Both the position numbers and the translations under genes were made by a program. From Vibrio hangzhouensis (GTDB taxonomy: Bacteria > Pseudomonadota > Gammaproteobacteria > Enterobacterales > Vibrionaceae): DNA of 64,000 nt. Positions 39,124 through 47,968 of this stretch are shown here, piece by piece. Every line of letters starts with the position of its first letter. Positions within the stretch are counted from its first letter, which is position 1. The notes beneath the pieces are model-generated. The model was not told the origin of the DNA, did no database searches, and saw only the letters and a list, made by a program, of their open reading frames with translations. The stretch is taken from assembly GCF_900107935.1 (NCBI RefSeq), contig NZ_FNVG01000003.1, forward strand, positions 62,001-126,000. The letters run 5' to 3'.

Positions 39124-40413
39124 TCAGTTGCTGGCGTACAATAGCTCACTGTAGCGGTCCAACGTGTTGAGACGATTCTGAGCATTGGCCAAGAAGGTCT
39201 GTTTCGCTTTACCCGTCAGCGATTTGGATTGAGGTAGCTTTACTGTTCTCGGGTTTTTGTGAACACCATTGACCAAAAACTCATAGTGAAGGTGCGGCCC
39301 GGTCACCCGGCCTGTCCCACCCAATGTACCTATGGTCTGCCCCTGCTTGACACGTTGCCCGGTCTTAACTTTGCGCTTGGTAAGGTGCAGATACTTGGTA
39401 ATGTAGGTATTGCTGTGCTTGATGAATACGTAGTTGCCGTTAAATTGGTTATAACTCGACTTCTGCACCACACCATCACCTGCTGCCCAAATCGGTGTGC
39501 CGACCGGTGCCGAGTAATCTGTGCCACGGTGCGCTCGAACTTTGCCTGTGACGGGATGGCGTCGGGTTGGGTTGAAGTTCGATGTCACGCGACGGAAGTC
39601 GAGTGGTGAGCGCAAGAAGGCTTTTTTCATTGCCCGGCCATTTTCATCGTAATAATTGCCGGTTTTGTCGTCCAGAATGGCGGTAAAGGTATCGCCCTGG
39701 TTGCTGAAAATGGCTGCGATGATCTTACCGCGTCCAATGACTTCGCCTTCAACCACTTTTTCCTGATACAGCAATTTAAAGCTGTCGCCGGAACGTATGT
39801 CCAGAGCAAAGTCGATATCCCAACCAAAAATCCCAGCCAGTTCCATTATTTGATTGGCCGTTAAACCGGCAGCCATGCCTGCATTCCAGAAGTTGGACGT
39901 GATTTGTGCCTGAGCATAATTATATTGGTAGTCGACTTCTTTCTTGTCCCAATTAGAGCTGAAGCCGTCATCGATACGAGTGATCTTAAATGTTTCGTAT
40001 TCACTGATCTTACGTTTAAGCTGAACAAAGTCACTGTTCTCATCGAAACCGAACGTCAATTTATCCCCAGGACGCAGGCGAGACAATTGTTGTTTGATGT
40101 CGTCATTGGTGTAGATGAGCTCATGAAGCAGTCTTGGAGATAACCCAAGACGCTGAAACAGTACCGCAGCACTTTCTCCTGAGCGTACGGTATGTTCTTC
40201 CCATTTCAGAACCACAGTAGGTGGAATGGCGTCGCCAATCGGAAAAGCATCGTTATCAATTGTCAGAGCGTAGTGTTTGCCGACTTGCAATCGATCGTTC
40301 CCGTCATCCAGTTCAGAGATGTCAGGTAGAAACAGCGCAATGACAATGAGTGCGCTAAAAAAGGCAATGAGCGCACGATGAAGCCAGGGCAGGCGATTAA
40401 AAACAGAGACCAT
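39124..40413 (-). CDS. M23-family peptidoglycan DD-endopeptidase (MepM/Shy-like)
   Basis: A 429-aa cell-wall hydrolase. An N-terminal membrane anchor or signal (ALIAFFSALIVIALFL) is followed by a LysM-like/OapA-type region (VRSGESAAVLFQRLGL), an N-terminal inhibitory-type domain, and the C-terminal LytM domain. Zn ligands are in HRGTDYSAPVGTPI (H and D) and GPHLHYEFL (HxH). It should cleave D-Ala-mDAP cross-links to allow wall growth. Its neighbour tyrS is the same as for V. cholerae ShyC as I recall it, which suggests that orthologue, but this is an inference. Confidence 0.88.
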   Translation of the reverse strand: MVSVFNRLPWLHRALIAFFSALIVIALFLPDISELDDGNDRLQVGKHYALTIDNDAFPIGDAIPPTVVLKWEEHTVRSGESAAVLFQRLGLSPRLLHELIYTNDDIKQQLSRLRPGDKLTFGFDENSDFVQLKRKISEYETFKITRIDDGFSSNWDKKEVDYQYNYAQAQITSNFWNAGMAAGLTANQIMELAGIFGWDIDFALDIRSGDSFKLLYQEKVVEGEVIGRGKIIAAIFSNQGDTFTAILDDKTGNYYDENGRAMKKAFLRSPLDFRRVTSNFNPTRRHPVTGKVRAHRGTDYSAPVGTPIWAAGDGVVQKSSYNQFNGNYVFIKHSNTYITKYLHLTKRKVKTGQRVKQGQTIGTLGGTGRVTGPHLHYEFLVNGVHKNPRTVKLPQSKSLTGKAKQTFLANAQNRLNTLDRYSELLYASN

Positions 40414-40542
40414 GAGAGTTCAATTCAGCATTATTTTTGAAATTTCCTAAACCAAATAGTCTAACTGGTTTCAAAAAACATCGCTATTCAAGTAAGATGT
40501 CCAACTATTATATTTTTGCCAAATCTGTGGGAGTGAACAAGA

Positions 40543-41730
40543 ATGGCGAACCTTGAAGCAGCGTTGGCTGAAATCAAACGCGGTGTAGACGAGCTGATTC
40601 CAGAAGAAGGTCTGATTGAAAAGCTAAAAGAGGGCCGTCCTCTACGAATCAAACTGGGTGCCGATCCTACAGCACCAGATATTCACTTAGGCCACACAGT
40701 GATTTTTAATAAGCTGCGTGCGTTTCAGGATCTTGGTCACGACGTGACATTCCTGATTGGTGACTTTACTGGGATGGTGGGAGATCCAACAGGCAAGAAC
40801 ACCACTCGTCCTCCTTTGACGCGTGAAGATGTGCTGCGCAATGCGGAAACATATAAGGAGCAGGTGTTTAAGATCCTGGATCCGGCTAAGACTAAAATCG
40901 CCTTCAACTCTGAGTGGCTGTCTGAGCTTGGTGCGGAAGGTATGATTCGTCTGGCTGCCAACCAAACGGTTGCACGTATGCTAGAACGTGACGACTTTAA
41001 AAAGCGTTACAACAATGGACAGCCAATTGCTATTCATGAATTCATGTATCCGCTGCTGCAAGGTTATGACTCGGTTGCGATGGAAACAGACGTTGAACTT
41101 GGTGGTACCGACCAGAAGTTTAACTTGTTGATGGGGCGTGAACTGCAAAAAGCAAACGGTCAGAAGCCACAGGCTATCGTGACATTGCCTCTGCTTGTCG
41201 GCCTTGACGGTGAGAAGAAGATGTCAAAGTCTGCCAACAACTACATTGGCATCAGTGAAGCGCCTTCTGAGATGTTTGGTAAGATCATGTCTATCTCAGA
41301 TGAGTTGATGTGGAACTACTATGACCTGCTTTCTTTCCGTCCGCTGGATGAGATTGCTCAGTTCAAGACTGATATCGAGAATGGCAAAAACCCTCGTGAT
41401 ATCAAGATACTATTAGCAAAAGAAATCATTGCACGCTTCCACTCAGAGGCGGATGCGGATGCGGCAGAACAAGAGTTCATCAACCGTTTCCAAAAAGGTG
41501 CAATGCCAGATGAGATGCCAGAGTTTGACTTTGATGCCGGTCTGCCGATTGGTAACCTGCTAAAAGAAGCAGGGTTGGTTAACTCAACCTCAGATGCAAT
41601 GCGCATGATTCGTCAGGGTGCAGTGAAAATCGACGGTGAGAAAGTGGACGATACTAAACTGGTTCCTGCAGCAGGTCAGGCTGTGTATCAGGTCGGCAAG
41701 CGTAAGTTTGCACGCGTTACGCTGAATTAA
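40543..41730 (+). CDS. tyrS: tyrosyl-tRNA synthetase
   Basis: A 395-aa class I synthetase charging tRNA-Tyr. The HIGH motif appears as HLGHTV, preceded by [10 protein letters not shown], and KMSKS as [27 protein letters not shown] binds tyrosine. The C-terminal S4-like RNA domain contains [13 protein letters not shown]. It belongs to the TyrRS subclass of about 400 aa rather than the 424-aa E. coli form. It is divergent from the M23 gene and has its own terminator. Confidence 0.95.
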   Translation: MANLEAALAEIKRGVDELIPEEGLIEKLKEGRPLRIKLGADPTAPDIHLGHTVIFNKLRAFQDLGHDVTFLIGDFTGMVGDPTGKNTTRPPLTREDVLRNAETYKEQVFKILDPAKTKIAFNSEWLSELGAEGMIRLAANQTVARMLERDDFKKRYNNGQPIAIHEFMYPLLQGYDSVAMETDVELGGTDQKFNLLMGRELQKANGQKPQAIVTLPLLVGLDGEKKMSKSANNYIGISEAPSEMFGKIMSISDELMWNYYDLLSFRPLDEIAQFKTDIENGKNPRDIKILLAKEIIARFHSEADADAAEQEFINRFQKGAMPDEMPEFDFDAGLPIGNLLKEAGLVNSTSDAMRMIRQGAVKIDGEKVDDTKLVPAAGQAVYQVGKRKFARVTLN

Positions 41731-41753
41731 TCAGAGTCTCGATCAGAGCAGAC

Positions 41754-41780
41754 AAAAGCCTCCTACAGTGGAGGCTTTTT
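41754..41780 (+). terminator. tyrS terminator
   Basis: AAAAGCCTCC (41754-41763) and GGAGGCTTTT (41770-41779) with a 6-nt loop. Confidence 0.9.
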
Positions 41781-41805
41781 CATGTTTTCTGCATGCGAAA
41801 GACAT

Positions 41806-41835
41806 AAAAAAACAGACGCCTGAGCGTCTGTTTTT
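41806..41835 (-). terminator. grcA terminator
   Basis: ACAGACGC (41812-41819) and GCGTCTGT (41824-41831) with a CTGA loop. On the minus strand it is followed by seven T. Confidence 0.9.
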
Positions 41836-41861
41836 CAATCGGATTTACGTTATGTCTCTGA

Positions 41862-42239
41862 TTATAGAGACTCAGTAAAGGTACGAGCGATAACGTCACG
41901 TTGCTGTTCTGGAGTTAGCGAGTTGAAACGAACTGCGTAGCCAGAAACACGGATAGTTAGCTGTGGGTAGTTCTCTGGGTGAGCAACAGCATCTTCAAGC
42001 GTTTCACGCTTAAGAACGTTAACGTTAAGATGTTGACCACCTTCAATGCGCGGTGCAGTTTCGATAGCAACTTCACGGCTTTCGTATTCACCTAGGTCGC
42101 TAACAGAGATAACTTGGTCAGCTTCAAAACCAGCATTCGCTGCAACACAACGTGCTTCGTTTTTTTCACCGTCGATCAGCCAGATTGAGTTCAGTAGATC
42201 GTCGTTTGCTGCTTTAGTAATTTGGATACCTTGAATCAT
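41862..42239 (-). CDS. grcA: autonomous glycyl radical cofactor GrcA (YfiD)
   Basis: A 125-aa spare part for pyruvate formate-lyase. It supplies a new glycyl-radical domain when oxygen has cleaved PFL. The C-terminus carries [20 protein letters not shown] with the radical Gly at about residue 100, and [19 protein letters not shown] precedes it. ATG 42239 is the start; the ORF's GTG three bases upstream is ignored. The upstream region holds two FNR-type sites, which fits its role in low oxygen. Confidence 0.95.
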   Translation of the reverse strand: MIQGIQITKAANDDLLNSIWLIDGEKNEARCVAANAGFEADQVISVSDLGEYESREVAIETAPRIEGGQHLNVNVLKRETLEDAVAHPENYPQLTIRVSGYAVRFNSLTPEQQRDVIARTFTESL

Positions 42240-42339
42240 CACTATCTCCTAACCCACTTCTCGAGTGGTATTTTTGTGGTGTTAATTTTCAAATATTGTT
42301 GAGCTGGCTTATATATACCTCGTTGTAGTTATTGTAGTA

Positions 42340-42353
42340 TTGATTTAGATCAA
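42340..42353. promoter_or_regulatory. FNR box, proximal, upstream of grcA
   Basis: TTGAT-TTAG-ATCAA is a perfect match to the FNR consensus TTGAT-N4-ATCAA. Its centre is about 33 bp from the TATATA block at 42311-42316, the spacing expected for a class II (-41.5) activated promoter of grcA on the minus strand. Confidence 0.8.
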
Positions 42354-42392
42354 AAAACAACAAAAAACATTAATTTCTATGAGGTTAATTTT

Positions 42393-42406
42393 TTGATTAA
42401 GGTCAA
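42393..42406. promoter_or_regulatory. FNR-like box, distal, upstream of grcA
   Basis: TTGAT-TAAG-GTCAA matches the FNR consensus at 9 of 10 specified bases, 53 bp upstream of the proximal box (centre to centre), i.e. about five helical turns. Confidence 0.6.
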
Positions 42407-42609
42407 CTAAACCTTTAAAAATGGGCTTTTAAAATGATATTTTAAATATTAAAAATTATTTTAATGCCATTTTGTAGTAATAAAACTACAAAATGAGTTC
42501 AAAAAGTCATCAGGAAGGCAAAAATCAATGGCTTCCATGGTAAAAACTGAAAGTATAAGATCGCTAAATAACAGTTCAAAAAATGTGAACTAGATCAGGT
42601 AGTCAATGA

Positions 42610-43461
42610 ATGAAAAAATATATCGGTGCGCACGTTTCTGCTGCGGGTGGTGTGGATAATGTGCCACAAAGAGCCAGTAAGATTGGGGCGAATGCATTTG
42701 CCTTATTTACTAAGAATCAACGTCAATGGGTTGCAAAACCCCTCACTGAAGAGGTGATTGCCAACTTCAAATCGGAATGTGCAAAATTTGGCTTCCGTCC
42801 GGAACAAATACTTCCGCATGATTCCTACTTGATCAATTTGGGAGCGCCTGAAACCGAAAAGCTGGAAAAATCTCGCGCAGCCTTCATTGATGAGATGGAA
42901 AGGTGTCAGCAACTCGGACTAACACTGCTGAACTTTCACCCGGGCAGCCATCTGAAACAGATCTCGGAGGAAGAGTGTTTGGATAGGATCGCTGAGTCCA
43001 TTAACCTGGCCCATCAGGCTGTGCCAGAGGTGGTTACCGTGATTGAGAACACCGCAGGCCAGGGGAGCAATCTGGGGTGGCGGTTTGAACATTTGGCACA
43101 CATCATAGACAAAGTAGTCGACAAATCACGAGTTGGAGTGTGTATAGACACCTGCCATACATTCACCGCTGGGTATGATCTTGGTACGAAATCGGCCTGT
43201 GAGCAGACATTTGCCGAATTCGATCGCATTGTTGGTATGCACTATTTACGAGCCATGCACCTTAATGATTCAAAGATCCCGTTAGGGGGACGAGTGGACA
43301 GACACCACTCGCTCGGAAAAGGGGAAATTGGTTGGGCATGTTTCGAGTACATCATGCAAGATCATCGTTTTGATTCTATCCCGTTGATTTTAGAGACTAT
43401 TGATCCTGACATTTGGGTCGATGAGATCCAACAATTGCGACGTTTTGCCGCAAATTTTTGA
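42610..43461 (+). CDS. nfo: endonuclease IV
   Basis: A 283-aa AP endonuclease of base-excision repair. The TIM-barrel Zn ligands are in [65 protein letters not shown] and LILETIDPD, all intact. The length matches E. coli Nfo (285). It is divergent from grcA across 370 bp and followed on the same strand by a 40-aa ORF and ung; both Nfo and Ung serve uracil/abasic-site repair. Confidence 0.95.
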   Translation: MKKYIGAHVSAAGGVDNVPQRASKIGANAFALFTKNQRQWVAKPLTEEVIANFKSECAKFGFRPEQILPHDSYLINLGAPETEKLEKSRAAFIDEMERCQQLGLTLLNFHPGSHLKQISEEECLDRIAESINLAHQAVPEVVTVIENTAGQGSNLGWRFEHLAHIIDKVVDKSRVGVCIDTCHTFTAGYDLGTKSACEQTFAEFDRIVGMHYLRAMHLNDSKIPLGGRVDRHHSLGKGEIGWACFEYIMQDHRFDSIPLILETIDPDIWVDEIQQLRRFAANF

Positions 43462-43557
43462 TTTTTTCTTGTACCACATGGCATTCTGGCATCTTTCTTT
43501 CATAATAAGTTACATGCACATTGCATAAATCTGTGACTTAATAAGGAAGGTGCCATT

Positions 43558-43680
43558 ATGAGTCGTCCATCTGTTCCAAGACCAAGCACATCACGTTCTA
43601 CCCGTTTTCCGACGCCGAACCGCCATATTCATGGGCATGGGCATTACCGAACTCCACAGATGAGGCATCAGCACCATTAA
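43558..43680 (+). CDS. 40-aa His/Arg/Pro-rich small protein
   Basis: An ORF too short for usual gene lists. ATG at 43558 is preceded by a near-ideal AAGGAAGG ribosome site six bases upstream, and the frame ends at TAA 43678-43680. The protein starts MSRPSVPRPSTSRSTR and ends in a His-rich tail (HIHGHGHYR, then MRHQHH): seven His in the last 18 residues. There is no signal peptide or TM helix. The clustered His suggest metal binding, but no family is recognised and function is open. It is located between nfo and ung. Confidence 0.6.
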   Translation: MSRPSVPRPSTSRSTRFPTPNRHIHGHGHYRTPQMRHQHH

Positions 43681-43799
43681 TTGGTTCATAAAGAAAATAA
43701 GCGCCAAAAAAGGTGCATGGCAATATGCCAAAATGACAGTAGTGGTGACCTTCCGTTGAGTGGTAGACTACCCGAGATTTCAGTATCTAGGGAACAGCA

Positions 43800-44474
43800 A
43801 TGACAACACTCACCTGGCAAGATGTTATTCGTCACGAGAAACAGCAAGAATATTTTCAGCAAACCCTGGCGTTTGTTGAACGTGAGCGCGAGACGGGTAA
43901 GACCATTTATCCTCCGGCGAGCGATGTATTTAATGCGTTTCGGTTTACTGAGTTTTCAGACGTGAAAGTGGTTGTGCTTGGTCAGGATCCTTATCATGGT
44001 CCCAATCAGGCCCACGGACTGTGCTTCTCAGTGTTACCAGGTGTAAAAACACCGCCCTCTCTGGTCAATATGTACAAAGAGCTGGCTCAGGATATTGAAG
44101 GCTTTGAGATCCCGTCTCATGGTTATTTGAAGAGCTGGGCAGAGCAGGGCGTGTTGATGTTGAATACGGTTCTTACCGTCGAGCAGGGAAAAGCCCATTC
44201 TCACGCGAAGTCGGGCTGGGAAACCTTTACCGATAAGATTATCGATGCTTTGAATCAAAATCGTGATAATGTGATTTTTCTTCTCTGGGGTGCTCATGCT
44301 CAGAAGAAGGGGAAAATGATTGACCGAAATCGTCACCATGTATTGAAGGCCCCGCATCCTTCCCCGCTGTCTGCTCATCGTGGTTTTTTTGGCTGTCAGC
44401 ATTTCTCGCAAACCAATCAACTGCTGAAGCAAATGGGCAAAGCCCCTATCAACTGGCAACCTTCTATAGATTAG
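43800..44474 (+). CDS. ung: uracil-DNA glycosylase
   Basis: A 224-aa family-1 UDG that removes uracil from DNA. The catalytic water-activating Asp is in [20 protein letters not shown] (about residue 62), and the His motif is in [15 protein letters not shown] (about 183). [11 protein letters not shown] is in between. AGGGAAC is the ribosome site before ATG 43800. The length matches E. coli Ung (229). Confidence 0.96.
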   Translation: MTTLTWQDVIRHEKQQEYFQQTLAFVERERETGKTIYPPASDVFNAFRFTEFSDVKVVVLGQDPYHGPNQAHGLCFSVLPGVKTPPSLVNMYKELAQDIEGFEIPSHGYLKSWAEQGVLMLNTVLTVEQGKAHSHAKSGWETFTDKIIDALNQNRDNVIFLLWGAHAQKKGKMIDRNRHHVLKAPHPSPLSAHRGFFGCQHFSQTNQLLKQMGKAPINWQPSID

Positions 44475-44576
44475 AAGGACTTAGCGCCATAATTGATGGT
44501 TTTTCGAGCATTGTCAAAACATGATGGCTCATTTTCTTATACACTTGTAAAGAGTATGGAATAGGGAGAGGGAGTC

Positions 44577-45128
44577 ATGATGATCGAAAGGATTAGGCGT
44601 GAGCACGGCTACATGGTCCGTTTGCTTGCGATTTTAAATCGAAAGTTACATCTACTGGAACAAGAGCAGCCTATTAATTACAGTATTGTAAAAGAGATCG
44701 TAGATTATCTGGCTAATCATTCCGAGAAAGTACACCACCCCAAAGAAGATATTCTTTACCACTATTTTCTGGAGAAGTATGGGGAGCAGGAGCAGATATC
44801 GGATCTTGAAGCCGATCATAAGGCGCTATCAGAGAAGACACATTCGTTCTTAGACGTGGTTGAGATGATCTTAAAAGATGCGGTGGTTCCTCAAGACATC
44901 TTCATGGATAAACTGTCGCATTTTATTCAGGATCAAAAGCGCCATCTGGATTTGGAAGAGCAGTCGGTATTGCCTTTGATTGAGAAACGTTTCACAACGG
45001 CGGACTGGCAGCATGTGGAAAGCCTATGGACTGTGGAAGAAAACGATCCGGTATTCGGTGAGACGATTGCAGATCGCTACAAACAACTGGCGGAACGCGT
45101 CCGGCAAAACGACAATGAGTTTGTGTGA
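44577..45128 (+). CDS. hemerythrin-like domain protein
   Basis: A 183-aa helical protein with the hemerythrin HHE_cation-binding pattern. RIRREHGYMVRLLAIL, NHSEKVHHPKEDILYHYF (His with H-x3-E), EADHKALSEKTHSF and QKRHLDLEEQSVLPLIE (H-x3-E) supply the di-iron ligands. Such proteins sense or store O2/NO or regulate iron. ATG 44577 follows AGGGAGAGGGAG. It stands alone and ends at a strong terminator. A role in oxygen or redox response is an inference. Confidence 0.85.
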   Translation: MMIERIRREHGYMVRLLAILNRKLHLLEQEQPINYSIVKEIVDYLANHSEKVHHPKEDILYHYFLEKYGEQEQISDLEADHKALSEKTHSFLDVVEMILKDAVVPQDIFMDKLSHFIQDQKRHLDLEEQSVLPLIEKRFTTADWQHVESLWTVEENDPVFGETIADRYKQLAERVRQNDNEFV

Positions 45129-45137
45129 CCAAGAATG

Positions 45138-45163
45138 AGAGCCCTTTTTCAGGGCTCTTTTTT
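45138..45163 (+). terminator. terminator after the hemerythrin gene
   Basis: AGAGCCCT (45138-45145) and AGGGCTCT (45151-45158), with a TTTTC loop and a T-run. Confidence 0.88.
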
Positions 45164-45181
45164 GTTTCGCGGCTAACAGGG

Positions 45182-46363
45182 TCAGTCAGTTGTCGTGAGC
45201 TGATCCAGGTACTCCAACCAACGCGCACTCTGGGGTGAGGGTTTTTGCTGATGCGCTAGGCGAGCTACCGTCTGAGCTTGCTGGTATTCTTTTAGTCCGA
45301 CATAGGCTCGCACTTTAAGCAACAGTGTTGGTTGTTGGTCTGAACTGCTGAGTTTGTCTAGCGATGCGAGCGCACTCTGAAAGTCGCCTTGCTGTAATTC
45401 CAGTCGGGCAACCTGCTCATAATATTGGTTATTAAGGCGTGCAGCGGCTAACCAGGCGGATTGAGCCTTTGACCATTCCCGAGCCATTTGCCATTGCTGA
45501 GCTTGCTTCACTATGGTGTCGATATCGGCTTCGTCGACCTGCAGCGTCTGATAGGAGATAGCGGCTTTTTCCGGATTCCCCTGTTGTGCGTAGAGTTGCG
45601 CTTTACTGAGCTGGAGGTTATCAGGTATCTGAATGCCAGCTCTCTCTGCAGATACCAGAGTCGCCAGCGCCAGTTTGTACTGACGGGTCTGCACATACAG
45701 TGAGCTCAGTTGCTGCCACCACATGACATGATCAGGTTGTAGGGCTAAAAGTTTCTGCGTCGTTACAATGGCGCTTGGTAAACGAGACAACTGCATTTCC
45801 GCGCTCAGTTGCAAACTGAGAGGTGAGATTTTTGGCGTATTATCAAGTTGATGGTAATGCTTGAGCGAGGCTAATAATGGTGCCCACTGCTGCATGAGAT
45901 AGTGCGCTCTAGCGGTGTTGAGCCAGACGTTAGCAAGCTGTTGTGAGCTGATTTGATGGGCTTGGTCATGTTTGACCAAGCGCTCAAAGTGTCCCAGAGC
46001 CTGTTCAGGCTGCTGTTCCGACAATAATAATTCGGCCAACATGCGTTCGGTCTGCCAACCTTGAGCCTGCATGAAGGCCTGGCTGTCTACAGCGATTTGC
46101 AATTGTCGTATGGCTCTTTGCGGTTGCTCTGCCTGCCAATAATAAATACCCAGCATGCGCGCCACATACGCCTTGTCATAGGTTGATGACGGTTGAGTGT
46201 CTTCGAGCACACGGATGGCCTCAGTCAGTTTATTTTGTTGCTCAAGCTCATAAGCTTTAGATACCTGAGTCGCTGTGCGCATGCCTAGCTCCTGAGCTGC
46301 ATGGGCGCCGGTGACGAACCATGAACTCAGAGTGATGGCTGAGATAACAAGTAAACGTTTCAT
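45182..46363 (-). CDS. TPR-repeat periplasmic protein of the TonB operon
   Basis: A 393-aa exported protein. A signal peptide (MKRLLVISAITLSSWFVTG, cleavage after AHA) is followed by repeated 34-aa helical pairs, e.g. ARMLGIYYWQAEQPQRAIRQLQ, LAELLLSEQQPEQALGHFERLV and ARLELQQGDFQSALASLDKLS. It is last in a six-gene operon, and its ATG overlaps the tonB stop by one base. Vibrio TonB2/TonB3 clusters include such a gene; it may scaffold the complex in the periplasm. No enzymatic motif is visible. Confidence 0.85.
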   Translation of the reverse strand: MKRLLVISAITLSSWFVTGAHAAQELGMRTATQVSKAYELEQQNKLTEAIRVLEDTQPSSTYDKAYVARMLGIYYWQAEQPQRAIRQLQIAVDSQAFMQAQGWQTERMLAELLLSEQQPEQALGHFERLVKHDQAHQISSQQLANVWLNTARAHYLMQQWAPLLASLKHYHQLDNTPKISPLSLQLSAEMQLSRLPSAIVTTQKLLALQPDHVMWWQQLSSLYVQTRQYKLALATLVSAERAGIQIPDNLQLSKAQLYAQQGNPEKAAISYQTLQVDEADIDTIVKQAQQWQMAREWSKAQSAWLAAARLNNQYYEQVARLELQQGDFQSALASLDKLSSSDQQPTLLLKVRAYVGLKEYQQAQTVARLAHQQKPSPQSARWLEYLDQLTTTD

Positions 46364-46989
46364 TATTGATTCAACTTAAACTCTAATGTCACCGTTTGCC
46401 CTACTCGGGGAGTGGCTTTGCCATTGACGATCATCGGTTGGTATTTCCATTGCTTGAGGGCGACTTTGGCCTCGCGATCGAACAGTCGCTTGGGGTTAGC
46501 ATCAATGACTTCGATATCGGTAGGGCGACCGGTCTCATCAATGGTAAACGACATCACGACATAACCTTCAATATTGCGTTGCAACGCCCTGCGTGGGTAT
46601 TTAGGTTGCTTACGGTGTAAAGGCATCACTTGTTGGTTTTGCCCGATATCTGGCACACTTGGTGCGTTGAGTGACACACCCGTTACCTGAGTTGATATTG
46701 TAATGTTTGGTAACTGTGGTGTAGTTGGCGTTTGTACACTGGACACATCAGCGCTGTGTTCGACAGTTGAAGCTGAAGGTGGCGTCACCGGCATTTTTGG
46801 GGGCTCAGGTAAAACGCGTTGGCGCCTCACGATCTCCGAGTCCGGTTCTACCATGACCAAATCATAACTCAAGCTTGCAGATTCCTCTGATTTTGACTTT
46901 GCTCCGCTGTCCACCATCCAGCTCATAAAAGAGAACAGTGTTAACGCCATTAACGCTGCAAGCGGGAGACTTGCCAGGACTCTAAGCAT
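46363..46989 (-). CDS. TonB energy-transducing protein (TonB2/3 type)
   Basis: A 208-aa inner-membrane protein. It has one N-terminal TM helix (LASLPLAALMALTLFSFM), a short Pro-rich spacer with PEPPKMPVTPPSAS, and a C-terminal TonB domain (YPRRALQRNIEGYVVMSFTI, later WKYQPMIVNGKATP). The spacer is shorter than in classical TonB1, as in Vibrio TonB2. It contacts outer-membrane receptors and transmits proton-motive force from ExbB/ExbD. ATG 46989 overlaps the exbD stop (TGATG). Which of the several Vibrio TonB systems this is remains open. Confidence 0.9.
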   Translation of the reverse strand: MLRVLASLPLAALMALTLFSFMSWMVDSGAKSKSEESASLSYDLVMVEPDSEIVRRQRVLPEPPKMPVTPPSASTVEHSADVSSVQTPTTPQLPNITISTQVTGVSLNAPSVPDIGQNQQVMPLHRKQPKYPRRALQRNIEGYVVMSFTIDETGRPTDIEVIDANPKRLFDREAKVALKQWKYQPMIVNGKATPRVGQTVTLEFKLNQ

Positions 46990-47393
46990 CAACGGTTCTC
47001 CGTTGCGAGAGCAATTTTGACGACGCCTGCACCCTTCGCGCTATCCATGACGTCAACCACGGTCCCGTTGAAGGCGTGTTTGTCCGCTTGAATCACCATT
47101 GAGGCATTAGGCTGTTCCAGAAGCAATTTCTCTAAGGTGGCTTGAACGCGCTCTATATCGACGCGTCGCTTGTCTATATAGATGTCGTTGGTAGCCGTGA
47201 TAGCGACAAAGATCCCTGCGTCTTTTTGGCTTACCGCATGGCTGGCCTGGGGGCGATTCACATCAACCCCTGACTCGCGCACAAAGGAGCTGGTGACGAT
47301 AAAGAAGATCAGCATAATAAAGACGATATCGAGCATCGAAGTCATATCGATATTGGCGTCTTCAGTGGGTTTTCGGCGTTGACCTAATCTCAT
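46989..47393 (-). CDS. ExbD-type proton channel component
   Basis: A 134-aa TolR/ExbD-family protein. An N-terminal cytoplasmic stretch leads to a single TM helix with the essential Asp in SMLDIVFIMLIFFIVTSSF, then a periplasmic domain containing VVDVMDSAKGAGV. With ExbB it forms the proton channel for TonB. ATG 47393 overlaps the exbB stop by 4 nt (ATGA). Confidence 0.92.
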   Translation of the reverse strand: MRLGQRRKPTEDANIDMTSMLDIVFIMLIFFIVTSSFVRESGVDVNRPQASHAVSQKDAGIFVAITATNDIYIDKRRVDIERVQATLEKLLLEQPNASMVIQADKHAFNGTVVDVMDSAKGAGVVKIALATENR

Positions 47394-47968
47394 TTCGACT
47401 CTCCAGAGCGCAGATTAACAGGAGTCAACTGACGCTCACTTCTTAGTAACTGTTCAAGTTGAAACAGGCTTTGTCTGCTCCATTTCTGAATGCGGGAATA
47501 GGCCAGCATACCGGACAACGCGGCCACCATTCCGGCCATTGTCGGGATGGTGGCCATAGAAATACCTGCGGCCATCAGCCGTGGTTGGGCACTGCCTTGA
47601 GTTGCCAATGTATCAAAGACGGTAATCATTCCAGTCACCGTACCAAGCAGTCCCAGCATCGGGCAAAGACTTAGCAGACACTTTAGTAAGTTCAGATTCT
47701 GCTTTAGTCGGTTCTCAGCCTCGCTGAGCATGGCATGACGCTGTGACTGGGCATACCAGGAATAATGATCCTGGCGTTGCGCCCAGGCATCCACCCAACC
47801 ACTTTGTTCCAATGGGAAGACTTTGGCAAAGTAGATGATGCGTTCAATGGCCAATAACCAGAAGATAAAAACCACCGCGGCGAGCCACCAAAGCACCGGC
47901 CCCCCTTGGGTCATAAACTGGTTCAGGTGTTCGCTACCGGGTAGCCAACTGAATAGGTTATGCGGCAT
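47390..47968 (-). CDS. ExbB-type proton channel component
   Basis: A 192-aa MotA/TolQ/ExbB-family protein starting MPHNLFSWLPGSEHLNQFM at 47968. TM helices lie at about 27-45 (VLWWLAAVVFIFWLLAIER), and later CPMLGLLGTVTGMITVF and AGISMATIPTMAGMVAAL, the conserved channel-forming helices. The frame open to 48109 is a shadow of ttpC. Its start overlaps the ttpC stop by 11 nt, so the two are coupled. It is the short ExbB2-type partner of TtpC. Confidence 0.92.
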   Translation of the reverse strand: MPHNLFSWLPGSEHLNQFMTQGGPVLWWLAAVVFIFWLLAIERIIYFAKVFPLEQSGWVDAWAQRQDHYSWYAQSQRHAMLSEAENRLKQNLNLLKCLLSLCPMLGLLGTVTGMITVFDTLATQGSAQPRLMAAGISMATIPTMAGMVAALSGMLAYSRIQKWSRQSLFQLEQLLRSERQLTPVNLRSGESK

